DNA of 64,000 nucleotides from Unio delphinus (Eukaryota; Mollusca; Bivalvia; Unionida; Unionidae): NCBI GenBank assembly GCA_029339505.1, contig JAQISU010000057.1, positions 5,104,001 to 5,168,000 of the forward strand, read 5' to 3'. Shown piece by piece: positions 36,553 to 47,974 of this stretch (position 1 is its first letter; each line of letters starts with the position of its first letter). The notes under the pieces were generated by a model. It saw only the letters and a program-made list of their open reading frames with translations, ran no database searches and was not told where the DNA came from. The position numbers and the translations under genes were made by a program.

Positions 36553-37153
36553 TTGCAAATATTCTTTTTGTTTCGGAATTCTGAATGTTTCATCAATTTT
36601 AAATATTTGGACTTCCATATGATTCATTTGTCTCATCACAGAATAGATTGTTCTTTAGTTTGTTATCCGAGTGAAATAAGTCTATATATAAGAAAAACTT
36701 TATCTGCCTTGTTAGGGTTATGTGTATGTCGATTATTGGGTAATATAGACTTTCGATTCAGCATATTGGATTATCCTATTGTAGCGTTTAGTTTGTTCCC
36801 ACAATTCATTGAAGTATGTGTAAACAACTGGTCTTCCAGGATCGTAGTTTATACGCAGCGTTTTGCCACTCAACTGAACATCAACCTACAAATGGAAGTT
36901 TTATCCCAACAATCTGCAACATTGTTTTCAATCCTCTCAATGATTGAATGAATTTAGTCCCATGTCAGATTTTGCAGCTTCGATGGCAGAATCTAACATA
37001 ACTTCATGCACTGAATCACCGCCTGATGTTTTGAATTTTTGTTTTCCAGAAATTTGCTTTAAGATTAATAATTGTAAAGCTGGTAAAGTTGATACCAATT
37101 TGTTTATTTATCTACATGAAATACGTAATTTAATCCATGTTCATACTGCATAG
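36553..37153 (+). other. Two overlapping open frames of unknown nature
   Basis: A 132-codon frame (36553-36951) ends as a 69-codon frame begins (ATG at 36944) in another frame. Together 600 bp are open with one frame change. The second contains SPPDVLNFCFPEICFKINNC. Composition is only weakly protein-like in the first, and no domain, signal or splice evidence is visible. It may be a broken gene or chance. Confidence 0.2.
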
Positions 37154-37456
37154 TTTGATTAGGTAGCTATAAGTGATGGTACTGTGTATCTCAATGTTAT
37201 CATTGAATGCTATCTACAATTCAGATTGCTTTCTGAAATATTACGGTAGATCTTTTCATTCTGAAATGTGCAAATCAACATTTGTTTTAAGGTAGTCTTT
37301 CAATGAGTGGATTTATCAAGATAAATATGATATTTCACTCCTGTGATTTGTCTAATTTACTAAATTACTCTAGTGAATTGTCTACACTATTTGTTTCACG
37401 CCTGTAAGTAGCCAATGAAAGCTTTATGACCAAAGACATTCATTCGCTATGCTCTC

Positions 37457-37520
37457 AATTGTGTGGTCTAGTGGTCATCATGGAGACCTCTTACGTAGTA
37501 TTTCCAGACTCGAATCCTAC
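37457..37520 (+). mobile_element. tRNA-like SINE head fragment
   Basis: GTGTGGTCTAGTGGTCAT (A-box-like) followed about 35 bases later by GACTCGAATCC (B-box-like). The stems do not pair and there is no body matching the other families, so this is a remnant rather than a tRNA gene. Confidence 0.4.
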
Positions 37521-37524
37521 AATA

Positions 37525-38613
37525 TACCTAATGTGTTCAACTCTTTAATCGGATTTATTTTAACATGAATGAGGAAAATATAAGGTTGTACCAACACTTG
37601 GTTTCTGTGCAAATTTACAAAGAAATATAAAAGAACATAAACTGTAAACATGACTTCAATATTTTAACCATCCCAATGTTTACTGGCATTGAATGAATAA
37701 CAAATATTTCATCTCACTGTGATTATCTCAGGTAATGTCTCTTACTCGATGAAATATATTCATTATTCACTAGTACAAGAAATTTCCTCAACGTATTCTT
37801 TCGGATGTGCTTTTGCATCACAAATAACTCTAACAACTTTAGAATATCATCCAAACCTGAATACAAGTACACATAATCTTTTTATACGGAGATCTTTGCT
37901 TTTATGTTGACCTCATTGAATATTGCTAATACATTGTTGAAAACTGCTGAGTTCATCAATTTGCAGCTTTGCCCAATCAATGTGCAATAAGATCATTAGA
38001 AATAATTTTATTATGTTACTCACAGGGTTAGCATTCTTTTAAAAATCCAATTAAGGTAGCAATATTTCAAATACCACCTTACTATGGTCTGATTGAGCTG
38101 TAAGTTATCGGCAAATTATTGACCCCATTTCTGAAAAGTATACTAGTAAAGAAAGTGGTTTGGCTATTAGGACAGTTAGGTTCATTTGATACAACAATTG
38201 GCAAATTTGCACTTATAGCATGTTTAAAATAGTACAGGAGTTGCTGTACCAGAGCATGTCGTTGATATGAGCTATGTCATTTGATTTAATCACTAATCAC
38301 TCATGTTTATTTGTCAATACGGCCCGCCCCCCAAAAAACCCACAAATTAGTTACCATTCAAAACCAAATGCACTAGTGGTGTAGAAATTTATACTGCCTA
38401 TTAACCGATGTTTCTGTAAGGTATTCGCGCACCCACACAACCAAATATGTGAATGACTCTTTTAAACTTACCTGTCTCTAATCAAACTAAAAGTGGCATA
38501 TATAGCATCGCCTCGGGGGAAAATCTGTGTAACGGAGATAAAATACAACACAGGGAAAATCCTAGAATTTGCAAACTAGCTGCTATAAAATCGGGCGTAA
38601 AGTTAAGTGATAA
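37525..38613. other. Gene-less stretch upstream of secreted-peptide gene B
   Basis: AT-rich. A TATAAAA at 38584-38590 lies only 25 bp before the gene B ATG, so it is probably not its TATA box. No other feature is seen. Confidence 0.35.
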
Positions 38614-38683
38614 ATGGAGATATCTGGAAATATGCTACCACTATTTTTCCCTATGGCGATGCCTTTGGTTATATATGTTGCAG
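38614..38683 (+). CDS. Secreted four-cysteine peptide gene B, exon 1 (signal peptide)
   Basis: 23 codons plus one base, MEISGNMLPLFFPMAMPLV and on to a Val-Ala end, then donor GCAG|GTAAGA. Same length, phase and opening motif (SGNM, PMAM) as gene A exon 1 at 31307. The ATG is not the first of a longer open frame, which supports it as the start. Confidence 0.7.
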
Positions 38684-39514
38684 GTAAGATAAAAACTGAC
38701 TGTAACATGTTTGTTATAAATTTCAAATGCAGGACTGTAAGATTTTAGATTTGGAAAGGTGCGGTCGCATTTGCATACAATACCTAGGTAATCGTCAAAC
38801 ACGAAGTCGCTCACGGCCGTCACAGAATGTCTTTTGGTTCAGCTATTTTGTCCATTTTAAAAACAGAAAAAATCTCCAACTATTTATATCTCTTTACAGA
38901 ACTAAGTAGTTAGCTTGCTGATTATTGTAGGACGTATTGCTTTAAAGCAGGATAAATTTCTACGTATCTGAATGTAAATATTCAATGACCAAACGTTGGA
39001 AGGGCTATACCGCCAGTGATAGTCTTGCCGTTGTCATTGTTTTAGTTCGATTTCTGGGCACAAATCTATGTGATTATATGTATTCTCCAATTATTGACTT
39101 TAAAAGTAGCACAAGCAAATGATCTTCCTTGTTAGAAATAATACAGGCACCACTGAAAAATTAGCAAATAACAAATGATCAAAATGCCCACTTTCATCGG
39201 CAAAGACAGCCGACATTTAACCACCAGCAAATATTTTTTTTTCTGTTGGATCTGATGATTCTATATTTAATAACGACTCCATGAAACAGGTATAAAATTA
39301 TTTACTGTATATTAAAATAAATCTGAAAAAATATTTTGTTACTTCTAATTAATAATTATTCGTGTCAGTAAATGGTTTTGAAATCGTTTAGGGGATTACA
39401 GAAAACCCCCGCAAAATATATATAGTCTAGATCATAGCATGAAAACTAGGTCCAAATCATTCTGATTTTCACAAAACCCATAACCTGTTCATCTCTTCAT
39501 TATGTATTGTATAG
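38684..39514 (+). other. Intron of secreted-peptide gene B
   Basis: GTAAGA...TTGTATAG, phase 1, 831 bp. It shares short blocks with the gene A intron (TTGTTATAAA near its start, ATCGTCAAACACGAA and TCTTTTGGTTCAGCTATT further in). Confidence 0.7.
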
Positions 39515-39765
39515 GACTATGGGAGATAATGGTGGTTCTCAACCCAACAGCTTTGGCGGAAAACACTACTCAACCAATGCCACCGATACCTGAAACTTCA
39601 GAGGCGTTGATAAGGATGGTCCGAAAAATTCCGAAATTGAAGAGCCCTACTGGCGATAAAACTATTCAGGATCTTGCTGGAATATTGTGTGCTTATTGTC
39701 AAAAAACAAAGCTTCTTACTGAATGCGAATCCCTGTGTCAATACAACGCTAAAAGATTTTTCTGA
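39515..39765 (+). CDS. Secreted four-cysteine peptide gene B, exon 2
   Basis: Completes Gly from exon 1, then LWEIMVVLNPTALA, the end of the signal region (possible cleavage after Ala38). The mature part starts ENTTQPMPPIPE, is Pro/Lys-richer than gene A and has a basic stretch MVRKIPKLK. It ends GILCAYCQKTKLLTECESLC plus QYNAKRFF: C-x2-C-x8-C-x3-C at residues 82, 85, 94 and 98 of 106. Gene A and gene B match in the signal and the cysteine tail but hardly between. AATAAA is at 40172-40177, about 400 bp after the stop. Role unknown, as for gene A. Confidence 0.7.
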
Positions 39766-39769
39766 AACT

Positions 39770-42700
39770 TCATACATCATACGAATTTTAGTGTAGTAAT
39801 CTGATATATAATTAACTCTTTGTATTACTTGTAAGGGTCACGTTTTGTGGTATAGGACGTCATGTACAAATATTAGATTTGGAAAGGCTTGCTGATGATT
39901 CATGGACATTTGAAGCAAGAAAAAACAAAACATTACAACAACGTGCACGTTTAAGAATCATTTACTTGACTACAATTGTTGTCTTGAGGTCATTGGAAAT
40001 ATTGGAAACAATGGGTATCAAATATGCCTCACGCAGAAATTGTTTAATTCGCTCAGAAGTGAAACCTCTTGCTAGTGACAAAATAACAAATTTTCAGTTA
40101 AATATGTGTATTCTAATACGTCAGTTTATGTCATCATTTTGCTTAAAAATAATGTCGAAATCATTTCTTTGAATAAAGCTCATACATAACAAATACACTG
40201 AAAACTGTCGTAGAGGACACTTCCATAGGACACCAGTATTTAAAACACATTACCTTCTTTAACCATACGCTTAACCTTTATGTAAAAGGATACTTTTAGC
40301 ATTTGGACCACACTCTACTCTCTCCATTATTTTGATCGTTTAAGGATGGCGATTATACTTATTATGGGATTTAGGAAGGTGATTGTACTCATCCGACGCT
40401 AAGCTAATCCATTAAGGAGAATTCATACGTACGTGAGCCTGGTTCTCAGATATCCAGGACAAAGCTAGTGTCCTTTAACCAGACTCAGTTTTGTAAATGC
40501 ATCGTTGATCTCTGTTATCAACAGAAGACGCTTCCATTAATACTTTTGTCAAGGTAATTTGAGATTATTTGAATTTATTCAAAGAAGTTCTGTTCCATGT
40601 TATTGTGATACGTGAAAACTGTTGCTATGCCAACACATTCCAGACATGCATTTAATTTAAAACACTATTCTTTTGTACTTGTGATTGAACGTTTATGATT
40701 ATTTTGGCTTTAGTTTGCAACACTTTAAGTTCATCGTAAGGTTTTATATCTTAGAAATCAAATTATTGCTTCTGTCGTTCAGCTTATTTTAAGAGCAAAG
40801 AGTCATAACACTGTAAAAAAATAGAAACCCATAAATAGTATAACACAATATGAAACACATATATTGTTGCTATTCCCGGTGATGTCCTTAACTATTCGAT
40901 CGTTAATTCTTTGTGATAATGTCACTGACCAATAAATACAATGCTTCCAGTCAACAGTGAGTTCTTTGTGATAGTGTTACTTACAAACATAAAACATTGT
41001 TTTAGTAAAGTGTAGTTACGTAACTAAATGTCATGCGCATGTTCCGATTTTGTATTTTCTTTGGTTGATAACGCCCATTGTTCGATTCATTTTGGAAAGA
41101 ATGACACCAAATGTTTGAACAATACTTAATTTGTTAAAGAATGAAATCATTTTATCTTCTTAGGAAAGAAAGCAGAAACATGTTTCAAAACCCCAGTAGG
41201 TCTATTTAATCTGAAGGTTGCTTGATGTGACTGTTGTTCTAGTTTAGTTTTTGTCTAATGTAATACCTAGACATTCAACTTTTCTAACTTTTTAAAATGT
41301 TTGATAGTTATATTTAAGAGCTAGATTAGTATCAGCAATATTTGTTTCAAAATGTCGGATAGTTATATTTAACTGCTAGGTTAGTATCAACAATAGTTGC
41401 TTGAAACTGTCTAATTGTTGTGTCTAAGAAGTAGACTAGTGTTAACAATGATTTCTTCATGTTTCTTAAAACAATGGAGCACATAACTGGTTTTGAGACT
41501 TCATATATTGCCAGTCAGTCAGTCAAAGTAAAACATGACATCAGTAGTAAAAGTAGGGTAATATGTCTCATACAGGAATTCACATAACGCCATAGATTAA
41601 CACGCATTTTGAGGCATTATGTGTTTATTTACGAGTTCATAAATGGAGTTTACCATGTGAATAATATTATGGAGCCATAGCAGGATTTTAAAACTATCCA
41701 CCCCACCCTCCACTCCCCACTATCCAGACTCTGCGTTTTGATTGCAATCTAACTCAGACCCATACTAGGTAACGAAAAGAGCCGGAGTGTGTATTCAGCA
41801 TTAGACTTTGTTACTTATATCTGATTTAATATATATTTAGTTGTTTGCTTGTAATTTTCATTTGTTTTATATATTTTTCATTACATGCTATTGTAATGTA
41901 AACTGTTTCACAAGAAATGATGTTTTTTTCAGAATATTGGTTGACCTGAATTATTTTTGGTAAACAAGTAATGTTGATCTAGATGCTATCCTTAATTGAA
42001 GGTTAGTGGCAACCACGTAAGCAGGTTTTATTTAATATTTTACAATAACTGGTTGTTGTCAGGTAAATAACTTTTGATTCTGGAAGTAAAGTCATTGGTT
42101 CTCTTCAGGGGTATGTTAGAAGTACGTGATATAAACGATCATGTGACTCCTTCCCCTTTTATATTTCTGTTGATTTCGCAAGTTGAGATCTTTTCGAAAC
42201 TACATATTAGAATACGAGATAATCTTTGTTATAGCACAATATAGTTAATTTTAGGCTTTTTACATCTGACGTTAAGTCATTTTCTTTTGTTGTAGCTAGT
42301 TTTTAAGTCCATGTTAACTTTCCTTCAGTTCAGTTGGATTGTAAATGATTAATTCGTATATCTGGAGATAGTTGATGTGCTCATACATAATTCTTGTATA
42401 AAGAAAGTTTATCAAAATTTTATTCCGATTCGAACACTAGAGTGTTAAATCTTGTGGTTCTGCAAGAAACTGTATAAAAGCACAAAACAGACTTGAAAAT
42501 ACGTCATCGATCATCTTCCATCTTGGAGTTTACAACATGAATCGAACTTGAATCTAGAACATTTCGTTACTTGGTCTTTTGTAATATAATTTGTGGATTA
42601 TTTCTGGATTATTTTTGGATTAGATTCCTAAAACTGTAAGTTAATTTTTCCATTTTTCAATCTTTTGACAGGGAAATAAATTAATTGTTAAATTTTATTA

Positions 42701-42780
42701 CCGTTTATTAGATCCTAAATTCGTAACAACCACACTCACAAATATACCATCGCACAAGAAAGAGTAGGATTTAAAAGAAG
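39770..42780. other. Gene-less stretch
   Basis: Holds the gene B 3' UTR, the 55-bp minisatellite at 41295-41460 and AT-rich DNA. Around 42470 there is a TATA-like CTGTATAAAAGCAC, 30-60 bp upstream of GC-richer sequence. About 130 bp further, ACTGTAAGTTAA could be a donor. This could be an LTR or promoter but has no partner in the window. Confidence 0.3.
41295..41460. repeat. Minisatellite, 55-bp unit, three copies
   Basis: Units share AAA.TGT..GATAGTTATATTTAA.. and TTAGTATCA.CAATA.TTG.TT; the third is the most diverged. Confidence 0.75.
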
Positions 42781-42784
42781 AGTG

Positions 42785-43096
42785 TGTGTGCTTGTTTTTG
42801 GATTTTTAACGTAGCTTTGATAATTTTAATTCATATCGTTACGATGTTTGCAGTGTGACAGTTTATCGTGATGTCTAGCACATTGGCGTCAGGCCGCAGA
42901 CATGTAACATGATTTCCAACCGAGTCTCATTATCCTGACACCAGGCCGACCAGTCCTAACACAAACCTCTTAATGCTGAGTGCCAAGCGAGCAGGTGTTA
43001 GTACCATTTTTCTAAGACTTTGGTATGACTCGGCAGGAGTTCTAATGCGCGATCACGTCCGTCCGAGGAGGATGCTCTAACCACTAGGTCAACAAG
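42785..43096 (-). mobile_element. tRNA-derived SINE, family 1
   Basis: Head at the 43096 end (GACCTAGTGGTTAGAGC, A-box-like; the B-box area is degraded to GATCGCGC). The body and tail match the family, with a short GTGTGTGT tail at 42781-42790. Confidence 0.75.
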
Positions 43097-43099
43097 ATT

Positions 43100-44130
43100 T
43101 TAAAGAAGACGAATGAAATATATAAACAAAATCTCTCTCACACACAGACACGCAAAGAATAGGAGTGTTTATAAAGACACTATAAGATCACGCAAACACA
43201 AATACTATCATACATGGGTTGGAGTGTTTATAGACACACCACAATTCTCACACAAACATGCCTTTACTTACGAGCAAGGACGTAAGGGGTTTTAAGTTTT
43301 CTGTTGTTGCCGATATAGTCATACACAAACATGCAAACATAAAACACAGATCGGCATATTTGTGAGTAGGAACTATCTTTTCTATAGGCTTTCTTGGTTC
43401 TAGGCTGTGGTTAGGGTTTGAGTTTAGGGATGTATGAAAGTTAGGTTTATATATTTTCTTGGAGACACAGAGCTTAAAAGTAAAATTCATGACCAACTTC
43501 CATCATCATTGATCCAGTATGTATTTCCCTGCGCATTTTATCGTGTACCATCATGACGTTTGCATTAAGGTGCATCGATTTCCTCGCCTTCTTAAATAGC
43601 TTTTTTGCCATCTTCTCCTCCACCTTGACTGCCTTTATCGTTGCCACTATTCTTTTCGTTATTTGAAACTTTGATGCATGCACGGATTACTTTTTAACTT
43701 TGATATAAGTAATCGGAAAATGAGAAAAAGGGAAGGAAAGGGAAGCACTGTGATGCCACTGGATCCTGCTGATCCAGCATTTAGATTGCTTTTGTTTAAA
43801 ATATGAATGTTGTCAATTTGAAACTGGAAGTTGAACTTTAAATATACGAGTATTGAAATTTTGCATTTTCCATATATCTTGTAGGCATTTGCACTTTTAT
43901 GTTGGGTTGTAGTGTAGCTTTTGATATAATTTAATCAGCGCCACCTTCTGTTGCTGTGCCTCATGGTTTCAGTGTATGACCACCTGACGCTGTCTGAATT
44001 GTGGACCTAGTTTTCTCTTGCCTATCTGTTGGTTCCATGTTTCGTACCTATGAATTTCTCGGGTTAATAAATATTCTGGTACAGTATCATACAGTCTGGG
44101 GATTCGCCCACCTTGTATTTTGACTTAATG
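43100..44130. other. Gene-less stretch
   Basis: Only short frames. At 43683-43474 a minus-strand Lys-rich frame of 69 codons has no supporting signal. Confidence 0.35.
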
Positions 44131-44345
44131 TAAGGTCAAAGTTTATCGGGTTCGAAAGTTAATTCCCTTTACTACCTTGTGAAGCGTGGTCTGATCCTTA
44201 TAGCCTCACATCTTTGAACATCTACAACGATTCATCCTTGAATCAATAAATTCTTGTTGAGAAGGTAACCCATAAGAATCACAATATTCCACATGTGATC
44301 TGATGGGAGGTCTACAACTACCCAATGGTCGCATTTCTCAGAATA
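44130..44345 (-). pseudogene. Non-LTR retrotransposon RT C-terminal remnant
   Basis: Minus-strand sequence reads, with breaks, PPIRSHVEYCDSYG followed by PSQQEFIDSR and a Gly-x-Lys-Asp stretch. It resembles the RPhLEYc..vW.P....I...E.VQRR region at the end of CR1/Jockey-type reverse transcriptases. Heavily decayed and short. Confidence 0.35.
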
Positions 44346-44722
44346 GTAATTATATCCTACAAAATATGTAATACGTTTAATGGTATCAAATTGCAATAAT
44401 GATGATAGACATTAATGTATTTTACAACTGGGATATGTAGTCCTTGAAATAAGAGAGCTCTGCGACCAACCTTAGGGTACAATTTCAAATTATAACGAAG
44501 GTCCAACACTTCCTGATATTTATACATTTCAGGACCTCCATTTCCAGTCTCTTCGGAAATGCCAGAATGTTGCAAAAGAAACATGTTCTTTATGTTGTAT
44601 GGAACTTTCAATTGTCTAATGGTCTACTATGTTTTCTTTTTATAACACTACCACAGTTATCTTGTGTATGAGAATATATATACACTTTATCCCCTGTCTT
44701 TAACATCTTACCACCCTGTGTG

Positions 44723-45098
44723 TGACAGTACGATTGTGTTTGTAAGTATAACGTGTGTATAAACTCTCATAATCTTTTCTTTAGATGATAATGTTGGAAT
44801 GTAATCAAACAGCATTGCAGGATAGTTGGATATTAAATTTTACCGTATAAAGTTAGACCCCATACATTTTCGAAAAAATGCCGGTAATTCATCATCCGAT
44901 TATTACGTATATCTGATTTAATATAATATAATAATATGACAGTACGATTGTGTGTTTGTAAGTATAACGTGTGTATAAACTCTCATAATCTTTTCTTTAG
45001 ATAGTATAAGATAATGTTGGAATGTAATCAAACAGCATTGCAGGATAGTTGGATAGTAAATTTCACCGTCTAAAGTTAGACCCCATACATTTTCGAAT
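44723..45098. repeat. ~150-bp tandem duplication
   Basis: 44723-44874 and 44938-45098 are nearly identical (ACGTGTGTATAAACTCTCAT, then GATAATGTTGGAATGTAATC and TAGACCCCATACATTTTCGA). The right copy has extra bases, and 63 bp lie between. This is a recent local duplication. Confidence 0.85.
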
Positions 45099-45433
45099 GT
45101 CATATTGATCCTACAGTACCACGTGATGGTAAACATAAGGACAATTATACTATTGGATTTACAATACTAAATGTATTACACTCATAATATTACTAATATC
45201 AACCCCAACCATTTCTTAGCTTCTTTGAATGAAAATTTACAATTGTATAGAACATATGGACGGTATATATTTTCTTTTTTCAAAATATGGTGGGATGCTT
45301 CGAACGATACAATTGATACAAAAAGTTGTACATATGACTTTTCTCACGGCTAAATTCCAGCACGATGAATATGTTTGACTCCATTGGTATCAAAGTTTGT
45401 ATGTGTGTCTGGATGAAGGAAGTGAAGGTTTTC

Positions 45434-45435
<2 letters not shown>

Positions 45436-45479
<44 letters not shown>
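45436..45479. repeat. (CT)n microsatellite
   Basis: About 22 CT units. Confidence 0.95.
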
Positions 45480-45480
<1 letters not shown>

Positions 45481-46185
45481 GAACATTAGATCAGAATTAT
45501 CTCGTGAATATTAATCAAAGTCAAACCTATTAATACTTGTATAAGACAATAAAGAACAATTATGTCAGATCGTGATGCAATTCAAAGTAACTCTGTTACT
45601 GGTTAAAGTGAAAAGGTAACTGGGGTCTCTGTCGCTGAACACGAGTCATTTTATTAAATAAAAATCTTTGTTTCTTTAGATTTTTTAAAATTCTGATTAT
45701 AATATTTTTCGGCTGATTTTCTTTGACAAATTTGAGATTGTTAGTCAATATTCATCATTTTTGTTAACCTATTTTAGCCGTATTTTATCAAAAGAAATTA
45801 CCAAATTTCCACCATCGTTAGAATCAAACTCCCAGCTTTACTAATTGATTTTGAAATTGTTATGATTTTTTTGGTCCAAATTTTGTTGAAACAAATCTAA
45901 AATTAATCATTTTGTATTTTATTTCAACCCTAAATCCTAAATTAAATTAGAGAGAAATGATGCTTATGTTATTGCCCAAAAAATGAGGAAATCTGATAAT
46001 TTTACAGACAAAAAATTAAAAATCATACGAATAAAATAAATCGGATTTCTCGCAGAGGTTAAAAAGATAAGAGATCTACAATTTTACATACAGATTTTCT
46101 TTAAGAAGTTTCTACGTAAGTCAATTATATGTCCGGACTGGTCAATAAGTTTGAAATCAATTCTCGTCAGTAATGAATTATGACA
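45480..46185. other. Gene-less stretch
   Basis: Very AT-rich, no supported exon; contains the 3' side of the minus-strand frame at 46186. Confidence 0.35.
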
Positions 46186-46980
46186 CTATAGATAAAGAGG
46201 ATTGATCGGTTCTTGTACAATCAAATGCCCGAGTGGAACTTGAGGGGTGAATGTATACAGAATATATCTCTGCTGAGTCTGATTTGATATTTCAATATTT
46301 GTCTGATAACTTCCATCAATTACATCACAGACAAGATTGAATGCGATCACCGATGTTATAGTTACGATTCCCTTTGATACATGTCTTCCACCACCGTATG
46401 GATTATTGTTGTATCGTAGAATACCAGCCAGAGGATTTATTTTTCTCCATGACTCGAGTATTTTAAACATAATTTCGTTGATAAGATCGCTGAGTGCTTT
46501 CTTTAGTTCATCGGTTGCAAGTGATGGAATTACAAATGTTGGTAATTGTTGTTCTTTTATTTTATAGTGATCAAGAAATACCTTATCTGAAAAGAATTGT
46601 ATACCTTCAGTATCCCAGTGCGATTTAAAAATCGTTACATTATTACAAATTTGCCAATTAACGTACTCAATATCGTCTATGATCTGATTTAAATGATGGA
46701 TTTTTTTCGCTAAAGTGTAGTTTCTTTTCATTAGAGTACAATTATGTACTAATAAATTTTGTAATTTATCAAACACGCGTGCATGCTCGTGTCCAATATT
46801 TTCTGAACAAATATTATTATACTCTTCGTTTACATTTAGTTTAGAGTTTGAACTCTTAAATAAATCCCAAAGATTTCTTGGTCCTATTTCGCCACATACA
46901 TTATCGAAATAATCTTTTGAATCTCTTTTCTGTGCTCTGGTACCATTATAAAAAAAATTCTGTTGGTAGAAAAATCATCC
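46186..46980 (-). CDS. Long open frame of unknown function
   Basis: An uninterrupted minus-strand frame of about 264 codons, far too long for chance in DNA this AT-rich. It has no ATG near its start: the first clear Met is internal. Upstream it meets a stop just before a T8 run at about 46951-46958. In the neighbouring frame, coding-like sequence continues for about 25 codons further (to about 47030), so a one-base change in the T run may have broken the gene, or the assembly may be wrong there. A splice acceptor (TTTCTACCAACAG) also fits. Seen: a Cys/Asp/Asn-rich first third, GGGRHVSKGIVT near the C-terminus, and the end PINPLYL with a TAA stop. No signal peptide, membrane segment or finger. 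I do not recognise the family; a virus-like origin is possible given its neighbour at 47586. Confidence 0.5.
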
Positions 46981-47273
46981 CGGGTCGGTTCTCGAAGTCC
47001 TTTATATTCATGTAGAATGTCGGGCCATCCTAGCCACGACGTAGTCCGGTGAGTTTATTTCTATCGCGGTTGACAAAGTTGGTTCGTGAACAGTAATAGC
47101 TATTTTTAATTATTTTCCTGTAATATATTTGATTTTACTCTAAATTTATCATTCTTCTGTTCAATTTGATAACTACTATAGGGGATACTCGTGTACTTAT
47201 GTACAATTTTCTGGGTAGTTTTATTGATTTTCATTCAGACTTGAGTACAGCCATTGCTTCTCAGTCGCATATT

Positions 47274-47294
47274 GGGGTGGGTGGGGTGGGTGGG
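47274..47294 (+). other. G-quadruplex motif
   Basis: Five runs of 3-4 G separated by single T (GGGG-T-GGG-T-GGGG-T-GGG-T-GGG). Single-base loops make this one of the most stable predicted quadruplex types. Confidence 0.85.
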
Positions 47295-47585
47295 TGTCAG
47301 TTATTTTCTGTGTTGGGAATGTTGAATCAATGTCGTCTGCAAAACGACAAACGATATTGATGGGGTGCCACCTTAGCGAAGAACCAACCACATCACGAAA
47401 TTGTACATGAATACACGAGTAATCTATATGGTTTTAAACAGATCTTTAAATTATAATGGTAGATATTTACGAAAGATTTTTCTCAAAAAAAACCTCACTT
47501 TTGAAATATTGCAAGAGAGTGTACAAAAGTCATTAACGATAAAATATCCGAATAACTAAATCTTGCAAATGTAGATCCAAACGAA

Positions 47586-47879
47586 ATGGAAGTATTTCAG
47601 GATAAGCAAGGACAATTAAAACCGAGTAATATTTCATTGCAAGTTATTATCGTCAGAATTAATGAAGAAACCGAAATCAGTATGGATGTGTTTGATAACA
47701 ACGGACAAATTAAACCCGGTGTTCTTATGTCAACGATATAAGATAATATTCTCTCGCGAGTACAAAAATTCGTTGATACAATGACAGGCGAACTCAACGT
47801 GAACGGAAATAAAATAATCGTACTTGGAGATCCAGTCTCCGACAAAGACGCGGAAATAAAAAAATTATGTAGACGTTAA
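47586..47879 (+). pseudogene. Phage tail-fibre-like frame with one stop
   Basis: The plus-strand frame from ATG 47586 begins MEVFQDKQGQLKPSNISLQV, passes one TAA at about 47739, and continues in the same frame through FVDTMTGELNVNGNKIIVLG and DPVSDKDAEIKK to a TAA at 47877-47879. The pattern MtGeLn(M/V)nGnkI..LgdP.sd.DA..Kk is the repeated module of phage tail fibres. It also turns up in virus-like elements of invertebrates. Beyond it (to about 47970), YVSATENLDRKFRN reads like more of the same in a shifted frame. The LINE then cuts it off. Confidence 0.5.
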
Positions 47880-47974
47880 AAATTATCAATTTAGTGGGCC
47901 GAGTATGACGTTTATGTAAGCGCGACTGAAAATCTTGATAGAAAGTTTAGAAACATTAATGAAATCGCAGATAA

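Noticed and set aside
42460..42640. LTR or promoter suggested by TATAAAAG and a donor-like site
   Set aside because: No second copy, ends or coding region could be found; too weak to annotate as a feature.
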